This document shows, in pieces, positions 48,877 through 59,373 of a stretch of DNA of 64,000 bases (positions are counted from its first letter, which is position 1; every line of letters starts with the position of its first letter). The stretch comes from Comamonadaceae bacterium. Lineage in GTDB: Bacteria > Pseudomonadota > Gammaproteobacteria > Burkholderiales > Burkholderiaceae_C. The notes under the pieces were generated by a model. That model did no database searches, was not told where the DNA came from, and was given only the letters and a program-made list of their open reading frames with translations. The position numbers and the translations under genes were made by a program. The stretch lies in the NCBI GenBank assembly GCA_009996515.1, contig JAACZV010000006.1, forward strand, positions 62,001-126,000, written 5' to 3'.

Positions 48877-49787
48877 CCCCGGACACCGAACTGCAGGGTG
48901 ACGTCGTGCTGCTGACGGGCATGTCCGGCGGCGGCAAGTCGGTGGCCATGCATGCGCTGGAGGATGCCGGCTATTTCTGCGTCGACAACCTGCCGGCCGA
49001 GCTGCTGCTGGACTTCCTCAAGCTGGAGCAGCAGCGCGGCGAGCGCCGCGTCGCCATCGCGGTGGACGTGCGCTCCGCCAGCTCCCTGCCGCTGCTGCTG
49101 CCGCTGCTCAAGAGCCTGCGTGCCAGCGGCGTGGCCGTGCGCTCGGTCTTCCTGGACGCCAGCAACGAGGCGCTGATGCGGCGCTTCTCCGAGACGCGCC
49201 GCCCGCACCCGCTGCGCGAGGATCGCGACACCAGCTTCGGCACGCTGGACGGCGGCGCCGACGACGGCCACCGCCTGCTGCTGGACGCCATCAAGCTGGA
49301 GCGCGAGCTGCTGGGCGGGCTCAGGGCCGAGTCCACCGTCATCGACACCAGCCAGCTGCGCCCGGCCCAGCTGCGCGCCTGGCTGGCCGACCTCGTCGGC
49401 CCCAATGCCGGCGCCAAGCTGACGCTGGTCTTCGAGAGCTTCGCCTTCAAGCATGGCGTGCCCAGCGACGCCGACTTCGTCTTCGACGTGCGCGTGCTGC
49501 CCAACCCCTATTACGACCGCGAGCTGCGCCCGCTGACCGGCCGCGACGCACCGGTGGCGGCCTACCTGGCCGCCCAGCCCGAGGTGGGCCTGATGATGGG
49601 CCAGATCGCCGGCTTCCTGTCGCGCTGGCTGCCCAACTTCGCGGCCGACCAGCGCAGCTACCTGACCGTCGCCATCGGCTGCACGGGCGGCCAGCACCGG
49701 TCGGTCTACCTGGTCGAGATGCTGGCACGGCAGTTCGGCCACCACGGCCATGTGCTGAAGCGCCACCGCGAGCTGGACGCCAGGTGA
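48873..49787 (+). CDS. rapZ: RNase adapter protein RapZ
   Basis: [53 protein letters not shown]. Confidence 0.95.
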   Translation: MTPDTELQGDVVLLTGMSGGGKSVAMHALEDAGYFCVDNLPAELLLDFLKLEQQRGERRVAIAVDVRSASSLPLLLPLLKSLRASGVAVRSVFLDASNEALMRRFSETRRPHPLREDRDTSFGTLDGGADDGHRLLLDAIKLERELLGGLRAESTVIDTSQLRPAQLRAWLADLVGPNAGAKLTLVFESFAFKHGVPSDADFVFDVRVLPNPYYDRELRPLTGRDAPVAAYLAAQPEVGLMMGQIAGFLSRWLPNFAADQRSYLTVAIGCTGGQHRSVYLVEMLARQFGHHGHVLKRHRELDAR

Positions 49788-49885
49788 TGTGAGCCCCTCG
49801 CCCGGGCGCGCTCGCTGAACGCGAGGGCACATCGCCAGCGCGGGCCGGCTTGGAGCGGCACGGCGCTCGGCCCGCCATGAATTTC

Positions 49886-49918
49886 AGAACTTTTGTTCTA
49901 GACAACAAGTTCTAGAAC
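49886..49918. promoter_or_regulatory. Putative operator for the BlaI-type repressor
   Basis: AGAAC-TTTT-GTTCT (49886-49899) and perfect palindrome GTTCTAGAAC (49909-49918), 15 nt before the ATG. Confidence 0.65.
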
Positions 49919-49933
49919 AGTTATTCTGAAACC

Positions 49934-50326
49934 ATGAAATCCGCCCCCCCTCCCCCGGCCCGCCCCACGGCCGCCGAGCTGGACCTGCTGCAGGTCTTGT
50001 GGCGGCTGGGGCCCGCCGATGCCAAGACCGTGCACGAGGCCTTGCTGGCCGAGCGCCCCGACGCCAGCTATGCCACCGTGCTGCGCCAGCTGCAGGTCAT
50101 GCACGGCAAAGGCCTGCTCAGCCGCGACGAGAGCCAGCGCCCGCAGGTCTATGCGCCCGTGCAGGCGCAGGACAAGCTGCAGCAATCGCTGGTCAGGGAC
50201 TTCATCGCCAAGGCCTTCGCCGGCTCCGGCAAGGCGCTGGTACTGGCGGCGCTGAAGAGCCATGTCAGCGCCAAGGAGCGCGCGGAGATCCGCCAGTTGC
50301 TGGCCAGGGGCGGAGACGACGCATGA
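49934..50326 (+). CDS. BlaI/MecI/CopY-family transcriptional regulator
   Basis: PTAAELDLLQVLWRLGPADAKTVHEALLAERPDASYATVLRQLQVMHGKGLL. Confidence 0.92.
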   Translation: MKSAPPPPARPTAAELDLLQVLWRLGPADAKTVHEALLAERPDASYATVLRQLQVMHGKGLLSRDESQRPQVYAPVQAQDKLQQSLVRDFIAKAFAGSGKALVLAALKSHVSAKERAEIRQLLARGGDDA

Positions 50327-52044
50327 CCCTGGACGTCGCCATCCACGCCTGGGGCTGGGCCCTGCTGAACTTCGTCTGGCAGGGCGCCCTGGTCGGCGCC
50401 GTGGCCGCGCTGCTGCTGGCGCTGTTGCGTGGTGCGTCGGCGCGCCGGCGCTACGCCGTCTGCGCCACCAGCCTGGCGCTGTGCCTGGGCCTGCCGCTGG
50501 CGCAGTGCCTGGACCTGTCGCCCACCGAGACTGAATTCGTCGGCGAGCTGTCGGCGCTGGCCCGGCAACTGCCGGCGCTCGTCAGCGCCTGGGCGCTGGG
50601 CACGGCGCTGATGCTGGGCCGCCTGGCGCTGGGCCTGGTCTGGGTGGGCCGCGCGCGGCGCCGCAGCACGCCGGCGCCTGCCGAATGGCAGGCGCGGCTG
50701 GACACCCTGGCGCGCCGCCTGGGCCTGCGCCGCACCGTCAGCCTGCGCCTGCTGGACGGGCTGGCCGGCCCCATCACGCTGGGCTCGCTCAGGCCCTGCG
50801 TGCTGCTGCCCGCGGCGTTGCTGAGCCGCCTGCCCGTGGAGCTGCTGGAGGCCTTGCTGGCCCACGAGCTGGCCCATGTGCGGCGCTGGGACTATCTCGC
50901 CAACCTGCTGCAGAGCGCCGTCGAGGCCCTGCTGTTCTTCCATCCCGTCGTCTGGTGGCTGTCGGCGCGCATGCGTCACGAGCGCGAGCTGGTGGCCGAC
51001 GAAATCTCGGCCCAGCTCGTCGGCGACTCACGCCGCCTGGCACTGGCCCTGCACGCCCTGTCCGAACTGACTCACTCCTCCATGAACTCTTCCCCCGCCC
51101 TGGCCGCCCGTGGCGGCGACCTGCTCGCCCGCATCGAGCGCCTGCTCGCACCCCGCCCCCGCGCCACCGGCTGGAAGCTGGCGCTGCCGGCCCTGCTGAT
51201 CGCGGCGACCAGCTTCGTCGTCCAGGCCCGCACCAAGGACAGCCCCCGCACTCCCGACACGCCCGCCGCCGTGGCCAGCGCCGCCGCCGAGGCGCCGCCG
51301 CTGCGCCTGCCGGTGAATGCCAAGCATGTGGTCGTCGTCGATGACGCGACCGGCAAGGTGCTGATGGCGCGCGACGCCGACGCCGTCGTGCCCATCGCGT
51401 CGCTGACCAAGCTGCTGACGGCCATGGTGGTGCTGGACGCCAAGCTGGACCCGGCCGAGAAGCTGCGCATCACCAGCGACGACGTGGACACGCTCAAGCA
51501 CAGCCGCTCGCGCGTGCGCGTCGGCACGCAGATGAGCCGGCTGGCGGCGCTGGAGCTGGCGCTGATGGAATCGGAGAACCGCGCGGCGGCGGCGCTGGCG
51601 CGCACCTTCCCCGGCGGCGAGGCCGGCTTCGCCAAGGCCATGCAGGCCAAGATCCAGGCGCTGGGGCTGAAGCACACGGCCATCAGCGACCCCACGGGCC
51701 TGTCGCCGGCCAACACCTCCACGGCCACCGAGATGGCCGCCATCACGGCCGCCGCGGCGCGCTACCGCGAGATCGAGCGCATCACCAGTTCCAGCAAGGC
51801 CAAGGTGCCGGTGGACGGACGGGCGCGCGAGGTGCGCAACACCAACCGGCTGGTGGGCGCCAAGGGCTGGAACATCCGCGTCTCCAAGACCGGCTACACC
51901 GAGGAAGCCGGCCGCTGCCTGGCCATGCGCATCCTGAGCGGCAAGCGCCCCGTCACCGTCGTGCTGCTGGATGCCGACGGCTCGGCCCACCGGCTGCGGG
52001 ACGCGGCGCTGATCCGCAAGTCGCTGGCCAAGCAGGCCTTGTGA
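50323..52044 (+). CDS. M56 (BlaR1-type) metallopeptidase fused to a D-Ala-D-Ala endopeptidase (PBP7/S11) domain
   Basis: LLAHELAHVRRWDYLANLLQ (HExxH) and ASLTKLLTAMV (SxxK), SEN, SKTGYTEEAGRC (KTG). Confidence 0.9.
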   Translation: MTLDVAIHAWGWALLNFVWQGALVGAVAALLLALLRGASARRRYAVCATSLALCLGLPLAQCLDLSPTETEFVGELSALARQLPALVSAWALGTALMLGRLALGLVWVGRARRRSTPAPAEWQARLDTLARRLGLRRTVSLRLLDGLAGPITLGSLRPCVLLPAALLSRLPVELLEALLAHELAHVRRWDYLANLLQSAVEALLFFHPVVWWLSARMRHERELVADEISAQLVGDSRRLALALHALSELTHSSMNSSPALAARGGDLLARIERLLAPRPRATGWKLALPALLIAATSFVVQARTKDSPRTPDTPAAVASAAAEAPPLRLPVNAKHVVVVDDATGKVLMARDADAVVPIASLTKLLTAMVVLDAKLDPAEKLRITSDDVDTLKHSRSRVRVGTQMSRLAALELALMESENRAAAALARTFPGGEAGFAKAMQAKIQALGLKHTAISDPTGLSPANTSTATEMAAITAAAARYREIERITSSSKAKVPVDGRAREVRNTNRLVGAKGWNIRVSKTGYTEEAGRCLAMRILSGKRPVTVVLLDADGSAHRLRDAALIRKSLAKQAL

Positions 52045-52065
52045 AGGCGCTCGCGCGGCCCGGGC

Positions 52066-52368
52066 TCAGCTCTCCGCCGCGTCGGCCTCGCCCAGCAGCA
52101 GCGCCAGCAGCACCGCCGTGCCCAGGGGCATGAAGACGACGATGGCCACGAACCAGGGCCAGAAGGCCCGCCCCGTGCGCCGCACCAGCTGCATCATGAA
52201 CACGCAATGCATGGCGCCGGCCACGACCAGGCCCAGCGCCGAGAGCACGATCAGGCTGGCGGGCGGCTCGCCGTCCTGGGTGCTGCTGATGATCTGCCAC
52301 AGGCAAAAGCCGGCGATGACCAGCGTGATCAGCGCGTACTCGATGCCGCTCTTGACTTGGGCTTTCAT
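52066..52368 (-). CDS. Small hypothetical membrane protein (100 aa)
   Basis: Three predicted TM helices. Confidence 0.7.
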   Translation of the reverse strand: MKAQVKSGIEYALITLVIAGFCLWQIISSTQDGEPPASLIVLSALGLVVAGAMHCVFMMQLVRRTGRAFWPWFVAIVVFMPLGTAVLLALLLGEADAAES

Positions 52369-52371
52369 GGC

Positions 52372-53421
52372 TCAGCTCTCCTCGATCAGCTTCTTCAGCG
52401 GCGCGGGCAGCGCATAGCGCGCCAGCTCCTCGCGCGCGACCCAGCTGCCCCCCACCGGCTGCGCTGTCAGCCCCTCGGGCCCCTCGGGCAGTTGCGCCCG
52501 CAGCGTGTGCAGCACCCAGTCGAAATGGGTCAGCGCATGCTCGATGCGCGGCAGCGTCTCCAGCCGCGCGGCGGGCAGCAGCGCGCGGGCGCCGGCCTCG
52601 TCGTCGAACATGGGCAGCGTCCACAGGCCGGCCCAGACGCCCGTGGCCGGCCGCTGCCGCAGCAGCAGCTGGCCGCCGGGCCGCTCCAGCCACAGCCACC
52701 AGTTCTCGCGCCGGCCGCGCTTGAGCTTGCGGGTCTTGACGGGATAGCGCGTCGGGTCGCCCGCCTGCTGGCCACGGCACAGCGGCTGCACCGGGCACAG
52801 CAGGCAGTCGGGCGAGCGCGCGGTGCAGACGGTGGCGCCCAGGTCCATCAGGCCCTGGGTGTAGCGGTCGACGTCCTGCTCGGGCAGCAGCTCGGTGGCA
52901 TGGTTCCAGAGCTTCTTCTCGGCCGCGCTGCTGGCCAGGTCGCCGTCGAAGGCCAGCACGCGGGACAGCACGCGCTTGACGTTGCCGTCCAGGATGGCGA
53001 CGCGCTCGCCGAAGCAGAAGGCCGCGATGGCGGCGGCCGTCGAGCGGCCTATGCCCGGCAGCGTCTGCAGCCCCGCCGCCGTGGCCGGGAAGGCGCCGCC
53101 GTGCAGCTCAGCCACGGCCCGAGCACAGGCATGCAGATTGCGCGCACGGCTGTAGTAGCCCAGGCCCGCCCATTGCGCCAGCACCTCGTCCAGCGACGCG
53201 GCGGCGAGGTCGGTGACCCGCGGCCAGCGCGCCAGGAAGCGCTCGTAATAGCCCAGCACGGTCGCCACCTGGGTCTGCTGCAGCATGACCTCGGACAGCC
53301 AGACGCGATAAGGGTCGCGCGTGTTCTGCCAGGGCAGCGTGTGGCGGCCGTGGCGGCGCTGCCAGGCGACGACGGTGCGGCCGAAGTCGTCGATCGAGGC
53401 CGGATTCAGCGTTTCTGGCAT
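52372..53421 (-). CDS. mutY: A/G-specific adenine glycosylase
   Basis: [37 protein letters not shown]; Fe-S loop [17 protein letters not shown]. Confidence 0.96.
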   Translation of the reverse strand: MPETLNPASIDDFGRTVVAWQRRHGRHTLPWQNTRDPYRVWLSEVMLQQTQVATVLGYYERFLARWPRVTDLAAASLDEVLAQWAGLGYYSRARNLHACARAVAELHGGAFPATAAGLQTLPGIGRSTAAAIAAFCFGERVAILDGNVKRVLSRVLAFDGDLASSAAEKKLWNHATELLPEQDVDRYTQGLMDLGATVCTARSPDCLLCPVQPLCRGQQAGDPTRYPVKTRKLKRGRRENWWLWLERPGGQLLLRQRPATGVWAGLWTLPMFDDEAGARALLPAARLETLPRIEHALTHFDWVLHTLRAQLPEGPEGLTAQPVGGSWVAREELARYALPAPLKKLIEES

Positions 53422-54224
53422 GAGGGGCAGAAGAAGGTGGAACGCTGGCCCTGCACGATGCGTCTGATGGCCGTGCCGCAGCGGCGGCAGGCCTCGCCCT
53501 CGCGGCCGTAGACCTGGGCCTGCATCTGGAAACTGCCGGCCACGCCATGCGCGTCGCGGAAGTCGCGCAGCGTCGTGCCGCCGGCTTCCAGGGCCTGGCC
53601 CAGCACGCCGCGCACCGCCATGGCCAGCCTGTCGGCGCGCGGGCGGCTCAGCTTGCCGGCGGGCAGGCGCGGGTCGATGCCGGCCATGAACAAGGCTTCG
53701 CAGGCGTAGATGTTGCCGGCGCCGACGACGATGTCGCCCGCCAGCAGCGCCTGCTTGATGGCCACGCGCCGGCCGCTCAGGCGCGCATGCAGATGCAGGC
53801 CGTCGAAGCGCGCGTCGAAGGGCTCCAGGCCCAGGCCGCCCAGCAGCGTGGCCACGGGCTCGGCGTCCAGGCCCGCGGCCCAGACGACGGCGCCGAAGCG
53901 GCGCGGGTCGGTCAGCCGCAGCAGGCCGTGCTCGGTGTGCAGGTCGAAATGGTCGTGCGCCCCCGGCGCGGGCGTGGTGTCGAGGAAGGCCAGCGAGCCC
54001 GACATGCCCAGGTGCAGCAACAGCCCCCCGGCTCCCTCCAGCGGAAGCCACAAATATTTACCCCGTCTTTGCACGGTGCCGACGCGCGCGCCGAGCAGGG
54101 TTTCGGGGTCCACGCCCAGCGGCCAGCGCAGCGGTTTCCCCAGGCGCAGGCCGGTGACCCGGGCCCCCAGGATGGCATCCGCGAAGCTGCGGCGCGTGAC
54201 TTCGACTTCGGGCAACTCGGGCAT
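53406..54224 (-). CDS. mutM: Formamidopyrimidine-DNA glycosylase
   Basis: [24 protein letters not shown]-terminal zinc finger [25 protein letters not shown]. Confidence 0.97.
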   Translation of the reverse strand: MPELPEVEVTRRSFADAILGARVTGLRLGKPLRWPLGVDPETLLGARVGTVQRRGKYLWLPLEGAGGLLLHLGMSGSLAFLDTTPAPGAHDHFDLHTEHGLLRLTDPRRFGAVVWAAGLDAEPVATLLGGLGLEPFDARFDGLHLHARLSGRRVAIKQALLAGDIVVGAGNIYACEALFMAGIDPRLPAGKLSRPRADRLAMAVRGVLGQALEAGGTTLRDFRDAHGVAGSFQMQAQVYGREGEACRRCGTAIRRIVQGQRSTFFCPSCQKR

Positions 54225-54320
54225 GGGGGCGAAATCATAATCAGGGGCAATGCTGGGCAGGCTCTGAGCGAGTGCGCGCGCCGTGAAGAGCCTGCTCGGC
54301 ATTTCCAAACTGGAGTTCGA

Positions 54321-56063
54321 ATGCCCCTGCCCTTTCGCCGAGTGATGATTGCCGCCGCGCTGCTGGCCGGGCTGCAAGCCCATGCCCAGGACGCGGCCAG
54401 CCCCAGCGCGCCCGCCGCGGCGCCCACCAACTCGGCCATGGACGCGCCGCTGTTCTACCAGCTGCTGATCGGCGAGATCGAGTTGCAGAACGGCCAGGTC
54501 GGCGTGGCCTTCCAGGTGCTGCTGGACGCCGCGCGGCGCACCGGCGACGAGGAGTTGTTCAAGCGCGTCGTCAACATCGCCGTGCAGGCCCGCGCCGGCG
54601 ACCAGGCCTTGATGGCTGCGCGCGCCTGGGCCGATGCCGTGCCGACCTCGGTCGACGCGCTGCAGACCACCGTGCAGCTGCTGGCCCTGATGAACAAGCC
54701 CGCCGAGGTGGCCCAGCCGCTGACGACGCTGCTGCGCATCGCGCCGGCGGCTCAGCGCCCCGGCCTCATCGCGTCGCTGCCGCGGCTGTTCCAGCGCTCG
54801 CCCGAGCCCAAGGCCGTGCTGGCCGCCCTGGCCCCGGTGCTGCAGGCGCAGCGCGGCGCGCTCAAGCCACCCGCTCTCTACACCGAGGCCCGCCTGTCCC
54901 TCAACGCCGGCGAGAACGCGCGCGCGCTGGCGCTGACCCGCGAGCTCCACCAGGCCCTGCCGGACGGCGACGACGCGATGCAGCTCGCCATCGACCTCAT
55001 GCCCGCCGAACCGCAGGCCGAGAGCCTGATCACCGAACGGCTGCAGCAAAAGCCCGACCAGCATGCGCTGCGCCAGGCCTATGGCCGGGCGCTGATCCAG
55101 GCCCAGCGGCCGGCCGATGCGGCACGCGAGTTCCGCGTGCTGACCGTGGCCACGCCCGACAACCCCGCGCCCTGGCTGGCCCTGGGCGCGATCGAGCTGG
55201 AGCTCAAGCATCCGGCCGCCGCCGAGGAGGCGCTGCGCGAAGGCCTGAAGCGCCTGGACACGCCGGCCGCCGGCAGCGATGCCGAGATCAAGGCCCGCAC
55301 CGACGGTCGCCGGCAGGCCTGGCTGATGCTGTCCCAGGCGGCCGAGCAGCGCGGCGACCTCAAGGCCGCGGAGTCGGCGCTGCAGAAGGTCGACGGCGCC
55401 GGCCTGGACGTGCTCTACCGCCGCGCCAGCCTGCTGGCCCGCCAGGGCAAATTGGCCGACGCCCGCAAGCTGCTGCAGCCGGCCGCGGACGCCAGCGATG
55501 CCGACGCCCGCGCCGCGCTGCTGGCCGAGGCGCAGCTGATGCGCGAGCAGCGCGACTACGCGGCCGCGCTCAAGGTGCTCAAGACCGCCACGGCCCGCTT
55601 CGGCAACGACCCCGACCTCCTCTACGAGCAGGCCATGATGACCGAGAAGGTGGGCCAGTTCGACGAGATGGAGGCCTTGCTGCGCAAGGTCATGGAGATC
55701 AAGCCCGACTACCACCACGCCTTCAATGCGCTGGGCTACTCGCTGGCCGAACGCAACCTGCGCCTGCCCGAGGCCAAGCAGCTGATCGAGCAGGCGCTCA
55801 AGCTGGCGCCGGGCGATCCCTTCATCGTCGACAGCCTGGGCTGGGTCGAGTTCCGCCTGGGCAACCTGGCCGAAGCCGCCAGGCTGCTGCGCCAGGCCCA
55901 TGCGAGCCGGCCCGACGCCGAGATCGCCGCCCACCTGGGCGAGGTGCTGTGGGCCAGCGACGCACAGGACGAGGCCCGCCGCGTGTTCGCCGAGGCCGCC
56001 CGGCGCGACCCGGGCAACGAGGCGCTGCGCGAGACCCTGAACCGGCTGAAGGTCAAGCCTTGA
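54321..56063 (+). CDS. Tetratricopeptide-repeat exported protein
   Basis: Signal peptide and multiple TPR-like repeats; immediately upstream of lolB. Confidence 0.9.
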   Translation: MPLPFRRVMIAAALLAGLQAHAQDAASPSAPAAAPTNSAMDAPLFYQLLIGEIELQNGQVGVAFQVLLDAARRTGDEELFKRVVNIAVQARAGDQALMAARAWADAVPTSVDALQTTVQLLALMNKPAEVAQPLTTLLRIAPAAQRPGLIASLPRLFQRSPEPKAVLAALAPVLQAQRGALKPPALYTEARLSLNAGENARALALTRELHQALPDGDDAMQLAIDLMPAEPQAESLITERLQQKPDQHALRQAYGRALIQAQRPADAAREFRVLTVATPDNPAPWLALGAIELELKHPAAAEEALREGLKRLDTPAAGSDAEIKARTDGRRQAWLMLSQAAEQRGDLKAAESALQKVDGAGLDVLYRRASLLARQGKLADARKLLQPAADASDADARAALLAEAQLMREQRDYAAALKVLKTATARFGNDPDLLYEQAMMTEKVGQFDEMEALLRKVMEIKPDYHHAFNALGYSLAERNLRLPEAKQLIEQALKLAPGDPFIVDSLGWVEFRLGNLAEAARLLRQAHASRPDAEIAAHLGEVLWASDAQDEARRVFAEAARRDPGNEALRETLNRLKVKP

Positions 56064-56587
56064 GGCTCGCCGCCCTGCTCCTCGCGCTGGCGCTGGCCGG
56101 CTGCGCACAGCTGCCCACGGCGCCGCCAGCGCCCGCCGACCTGGCCCGGCTCAGCGGCCGCCTCAGCGTGACCGTTGCCGGCGATCAGCACAACCGCGGC
56201 ACCGGCGGCGCGGCCAGCTTCGAGCTGTTCGGCGGCCCGGAGAAGGGTCGCCTGGAACTGACCTCGCCACTGGGCTCGCTGGTGGCCCGCGCCAGCTGGC
56301 GGCCGGGCCTGGTCACGCTGGAGACGCCCGGCGACGAACGCCGCTTCGACGATCTGGACGCGCTGACCCGCGAGCTGCTGGGCGAGGCCGTGCCGGTGGC
56401 CGCGCTGTTCGACTGGCTGCAGGCCCGCCCCTGGCCCGCCGCGCCGCACCAGAAGACCGCCGGCGGCTTCGAGCAACTGGGCTGGCGCATCGAGCCGCGC
56501 CCGCCCACCCTGGTCGCCACACGCCTGGCCGATCCCGTTGTCACGCTCAGGGCCCGATTGGACGGAGGCGATGAAGTCACTCCATGA
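56060..56587 (+). CDS. lolB: Outer membrane lipoprotein LolB
   Basis: Lipobox [18 protein letters not shown]...[32 protein letters not shown] start; lolB-ispE-tRNA-prs synteny. Confidence 0.88.
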   Translation: MRLAALLLALALAGCAQLPTAPPAPADLARLSGRLSVTVAGDQHNRGTGGAASFELFGGPEKGRLELTSPLGSLVARASWRPGLVTLETPGDERRFDDLDALTRELLGEAVPVAALFDWLQARPWPAAPHQKTAGGFEQLGWRIEPRPPTLVATRLADPVVTLRARLDGGDEVTP

Positions 56588-57476
56588 CCTGGCCGCCCCG
56601 GCCAAGCTCAACCTCTTCCTGCATGTCGTCGGCAAGCGGCCGGATGGCTACCACCTGCTGCAGTCCGTCTTCGTGCTCATCGACTGGGCCGACACGCTGC
56701 ACCTGGAGCTGCGCCACGACGGCCGGCTGCAGCGCCACGACGTGCTGGGCGGCGCCCACCACCAGGCGCTGCCGGCCGACGATCTCTGCCTGCGCGCCGC
56801 GCGGCTGCTGCAGGCCGAGACCGGCTGCACGCTGGGCGCCGACATCCATCTGGAAAAACGCCTGCCCGCCGGCGCCGGCATGGGCGGCGGATCGTCGGAC
56901 GCCGCCACCACGCTGCTGGGCCTGAACCGGCTGTGGGGGCTGCGCCTGCCGCTGCAACGCCTGATGTCCCTGGGCCTGAAGCTGGGCGCCGACGTGCCCT
57001 TCTTCCTGGGCGGCGGGCCGGCCCTGGTCGAGGGCATAGGCGAGATCCTGCATCCGCTGACGCTGCCCGAGCAGCGCTTCGCGGTTCTCAAGGGACCGGC
57101 CGGGCTGGCGACGAAAGATATTTTTTCGAGCCACTTGTTGGCAAGGTCCGAAAACTTGGCTATAGTCGTGGGCTTTCCAGCACAGGCAGGAACTGCAGAA
57201 CAAATTTGCGAAGGCATGGGTCGAAACGACCTTCAGCCCGCAGCAGAGGCGATCAGCAGCGAAGTGCGCGAAGCGCTGGCCCTGTTGTCGAAGACCTTCG
57301 GCAACGCCCGCATGACGGGCTCGGGTGCCGCGGTGTTCGCCACGCTCGCCGGTGATGGAAAAGATGGCAAGGACGATCGGTTCCTGGCGACATTGCTTCA
57401 GGCTAAGCCTGAAGGGTGGACCGGTCGGATCTGCCGCAGTCTGGCTCAACACCCGCTCGCGGGCTGGGCCGACTGA
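56571..57476 (+). CDS. ispE: 4-diphosphocytidyl-2-C-methyl-D-erythritol kinase
   Basis: LAAPAKLNLFLHVVGKRPDGYHLLQSVFVLID; LPAGAGMGGGSSDAATTL. Confidence 0.96.
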   Translation: MKSLHDLAAPAKLNLFLHVVGKRPDGYHLLQSVFVLIDWADTLHLELRHDGRLQRHDVLGGAHHQALPADDLCLRAARLLQAETGCTLGADIHLEKRLPAGAGMGGGSSDAATTLLGLNRLWGLRLPLQRLMSLGLKLGADVPFFLGGGPALVEGIGEILHPLTLPEQRFAVLKGPAGLATKDIFSSHLLARSENLAIVVGFPAQAGTAEQICEGMGRNDLQPAAEAISSEVREALALLSKTFGNARMTGSGAAVFATLAGDGKDGKDDRFLATLLQAKPEGWTGRICRSLAQHPLAGWAD

Positions 57477-57516
57477 GGAAGTTTCAAGGGTCAGGCCGCT
57501 CGGCCTTGCCCTGTGT

Positions 57517-57593
57517 AGGGGAGTCGCCAAGTTGGTTAAGGCATCGGATTTTGATTCCGACATGCGAGGGTTCGAGTCCTTCCTCCCCTGCCA
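57517..57593 (+). tRNA. tRNA-Gln (TTG)
   Basis: AGGGGAGTCGCCAAGTTGGTTAAGGCATCGGATTTTGATTCCGACATGCGAGGGTTCGAGTCCTTCCTCCCCTGCCA; anticodon TTG. Confidence 0.95.
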
Positions 57594-57655
57594 GATTTCT
57601 GTATTTCGCTGAACCGGCTCGGCTATCAGCGGGCCACTGACACCAGAGGCTCCCA

Positions 57656-58618
57656 GTGCTGCTCAACACGGTTCTCTTCACCGGCAACGCGAACCCGGTT
57701 CTCTCCCAAGAAATTGCTGCCCATCTCGGTCTCGAGCTGGGCAAGGCCGTGGTCGGCCGCTTCTCCGACGGTGAGGTCACCGTCGAGATCCAGCAGAACG
57801 TCCGCGCCCGTGACGTCTTCGTCGTGCAGCCCACCTGCGCACCGACGAACGAGAACGTCATGGAACTGCTGATCATGGTGGACGCGCTCAAGCGCGCCAG
57901 CGCCCGCCGCATCACCGCCGTGATCCCCTACTTCGGCTATGCCCGCCAGGACCGCCGCCCGCGTTCGACGCGTGTGCCCATCTCGGCCAAGGTCGTCGCC
58001 AACCTGCTGGAGACCGTCGGCGTCGAGCGCGTGCTGACCATGGACCTGCACGCCGACCAGATCCAGGGCTTCTTCGACATCCCGGTCGACAACATCTACG
58101 CGTCGCCGGTGCTGCTGTCGGACCTGAAGAGCCGCAACTACAAGGACCTGGTGGTCGTGTCGCCGGACGTCGGCGGCGTCGTGCGCGCCCGCGCGCTGGC
58201 CAAGCAGCTGGGCTGCGACCTGGCCATCATCGACAAGCGCCGCCCGGCCGCCAACGTGTCCGAGGTGATGCACGTCATCGGCGAGATCGATGGCCGCAAC
58301 TGCGTCATCATGGACGACATGATCGACACCGCCGGCACGCTGGTGAAGGCGGCCGAGGTGCTGAAGGCGCGCGGCGCCAAGAGCGTGTTCGCCTACTGCA
58401 CCCACCCCATCCTGTCGGGCCCGGCCATAGAGCGCATCTCGGGCTCGGCGCTGGACGAGGTCGTCATCACCAACACCATCCCGCTGACCGACGCGGCCAA
58501 GGCCTGCTCGAAGATCCGCCAGCTGTCGGTGGCCTTCCTGTTCGCCGAGACCATACGCCGCATCTCCGACGGCGAGTCGGTCACCTCCCTCTTCTCGGAA
58601 CAGAACAACAACTTCTGA
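57656..58618 (+). CDS. prs: Ribose-phosphate pyrophosphokinase
   Basis: [48 protein letters not shown] start. Confidence 0.96.
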   Translation: MLLNTVLFTGNANPVLSQEIAAHLGLELGKAVVGRFSDGEVTVEIQQNVRARDVFVVQPTCAPTNENVMELLIMVDALKRASARRITAVIPYFGYARQDRRPRSTRVPISAKVVANLLETVGVERVLTMDLHADQIQGFFDIPVDNIYASPVLLSDLKSRNYKDLVVVSPDVGGVVRARALAKQLGCDLAIIDKRRPAANVSEVMHVIGEIDGRNCVIMDDMIDTAGTLVKAAEVLKARGAKSVFAYCTHPILSGPAIERISGSALDEVVITNTIPLTDAAKACSKIRQLSVAFLFAETIRRISDGESVTSLFSEQNNNF

Positions 58619-58631
58619 TCCGGATGTCGTC

Positions 58632-58653
58632 GCGGCCCGAACGGGCCGCTTTT
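58632..58653 (+). terminator. Intrinsic terminator after prs
   Basis: GCGGCCC-GAAC-GGGCCGC-TTTT. Confidence 0.8.
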
Positions 58654-58700
58654 CAATACGGCGCCTGGTCGCGGGCGCCGACTCTTTTTTGGAGTGAACC

Positions 58701-59324
58701 ATGAAGTTTGTCGCCTTTGAGCGCAAGTTGCAGGGGACCGGAGCGAGCCGCCGCCTGCGCGTGGCCGGCAAGGTGCCGGGTATCGTCTACGGCGCCGGTG
58801 AGCCCGCACTGATCGAACTCGATCACAACGCGCTGTACCACGCCCTGAAGAAGGAAGCCTTCCACAGCTCGCTGCTGGACATGGAGCTGAACGGCTCGGT
58901 CACGCAAGTGCTGCTGCGCGACTTCCAGATGCACCCCTACAAGCCGCAAGTCCAGCACATCGACTTCCAGCGCGTGGACGCCACCACCAAGATCACGAAG
59001 AAGGTGCCCCTGCACTTCATCGGTGAAGAGAACTCGGTGGCCGTGAAGACCGACAAGTGCACGGTCAACCACGTCATGACCGAGCTGGAAATCACCTGCC
59101 TGGCCCAGCAGCTGCCCGAGTTCATCGAGGTGGACCTGTCCGGCCTGACCAAGGGCCACTCGCTGCACGTCAACGACGTCAAGCTGCCCGCCGGCATCAA
59201 GGTCGTCACCCACGGCAAGCCCAACCCCGTCATCGCGACGCCGGTGGAGCCCAAGGCCGAGGAAATCGTCGTGGTTGCCGCTGCACCCGCCGACGACAAG
59301 AAGGGCAAGAAGGGCAAGAAGTAA
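58701..59324 (+). CDS. rplY: 50S ribosomal protein L25 / general stress protein Ctc
   Basis: [59 protein letters not shown]. Confidence 0.96.
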   Translation: MKFVAFERKLQGTGASRRLRVAGKVPGIVYGAGEPALIELDHNALYHALKKEAFHSSLLDMELNGSVTQVLLRDFQMHPYKPQVQHIDFQRVDATTKITKKVPLHFIGEENSVAVKTDKCTVNHVMTELEITCLAQQLPEFIEVDLSGLTKGHSLHVNDVKLPAGIKVVTHGKPNPVIATPVEPKAEEIVVVAAAPADDKKGKKGKK

Positions 59325-59347
59325 TTCCTGCCGGCTTCTGCCAATGC

Positions 59348-59373
59348 AAAGGGCTCCGCAAGGAGCCCTTTTT
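59348..59373 (+). terminator. Intrinsic terminator (probably bidirectional) after rplY
   Basis: AAA-GGGCTCC-GCAA-GGAGCCC-TTTTT. Confidence 0.9.
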
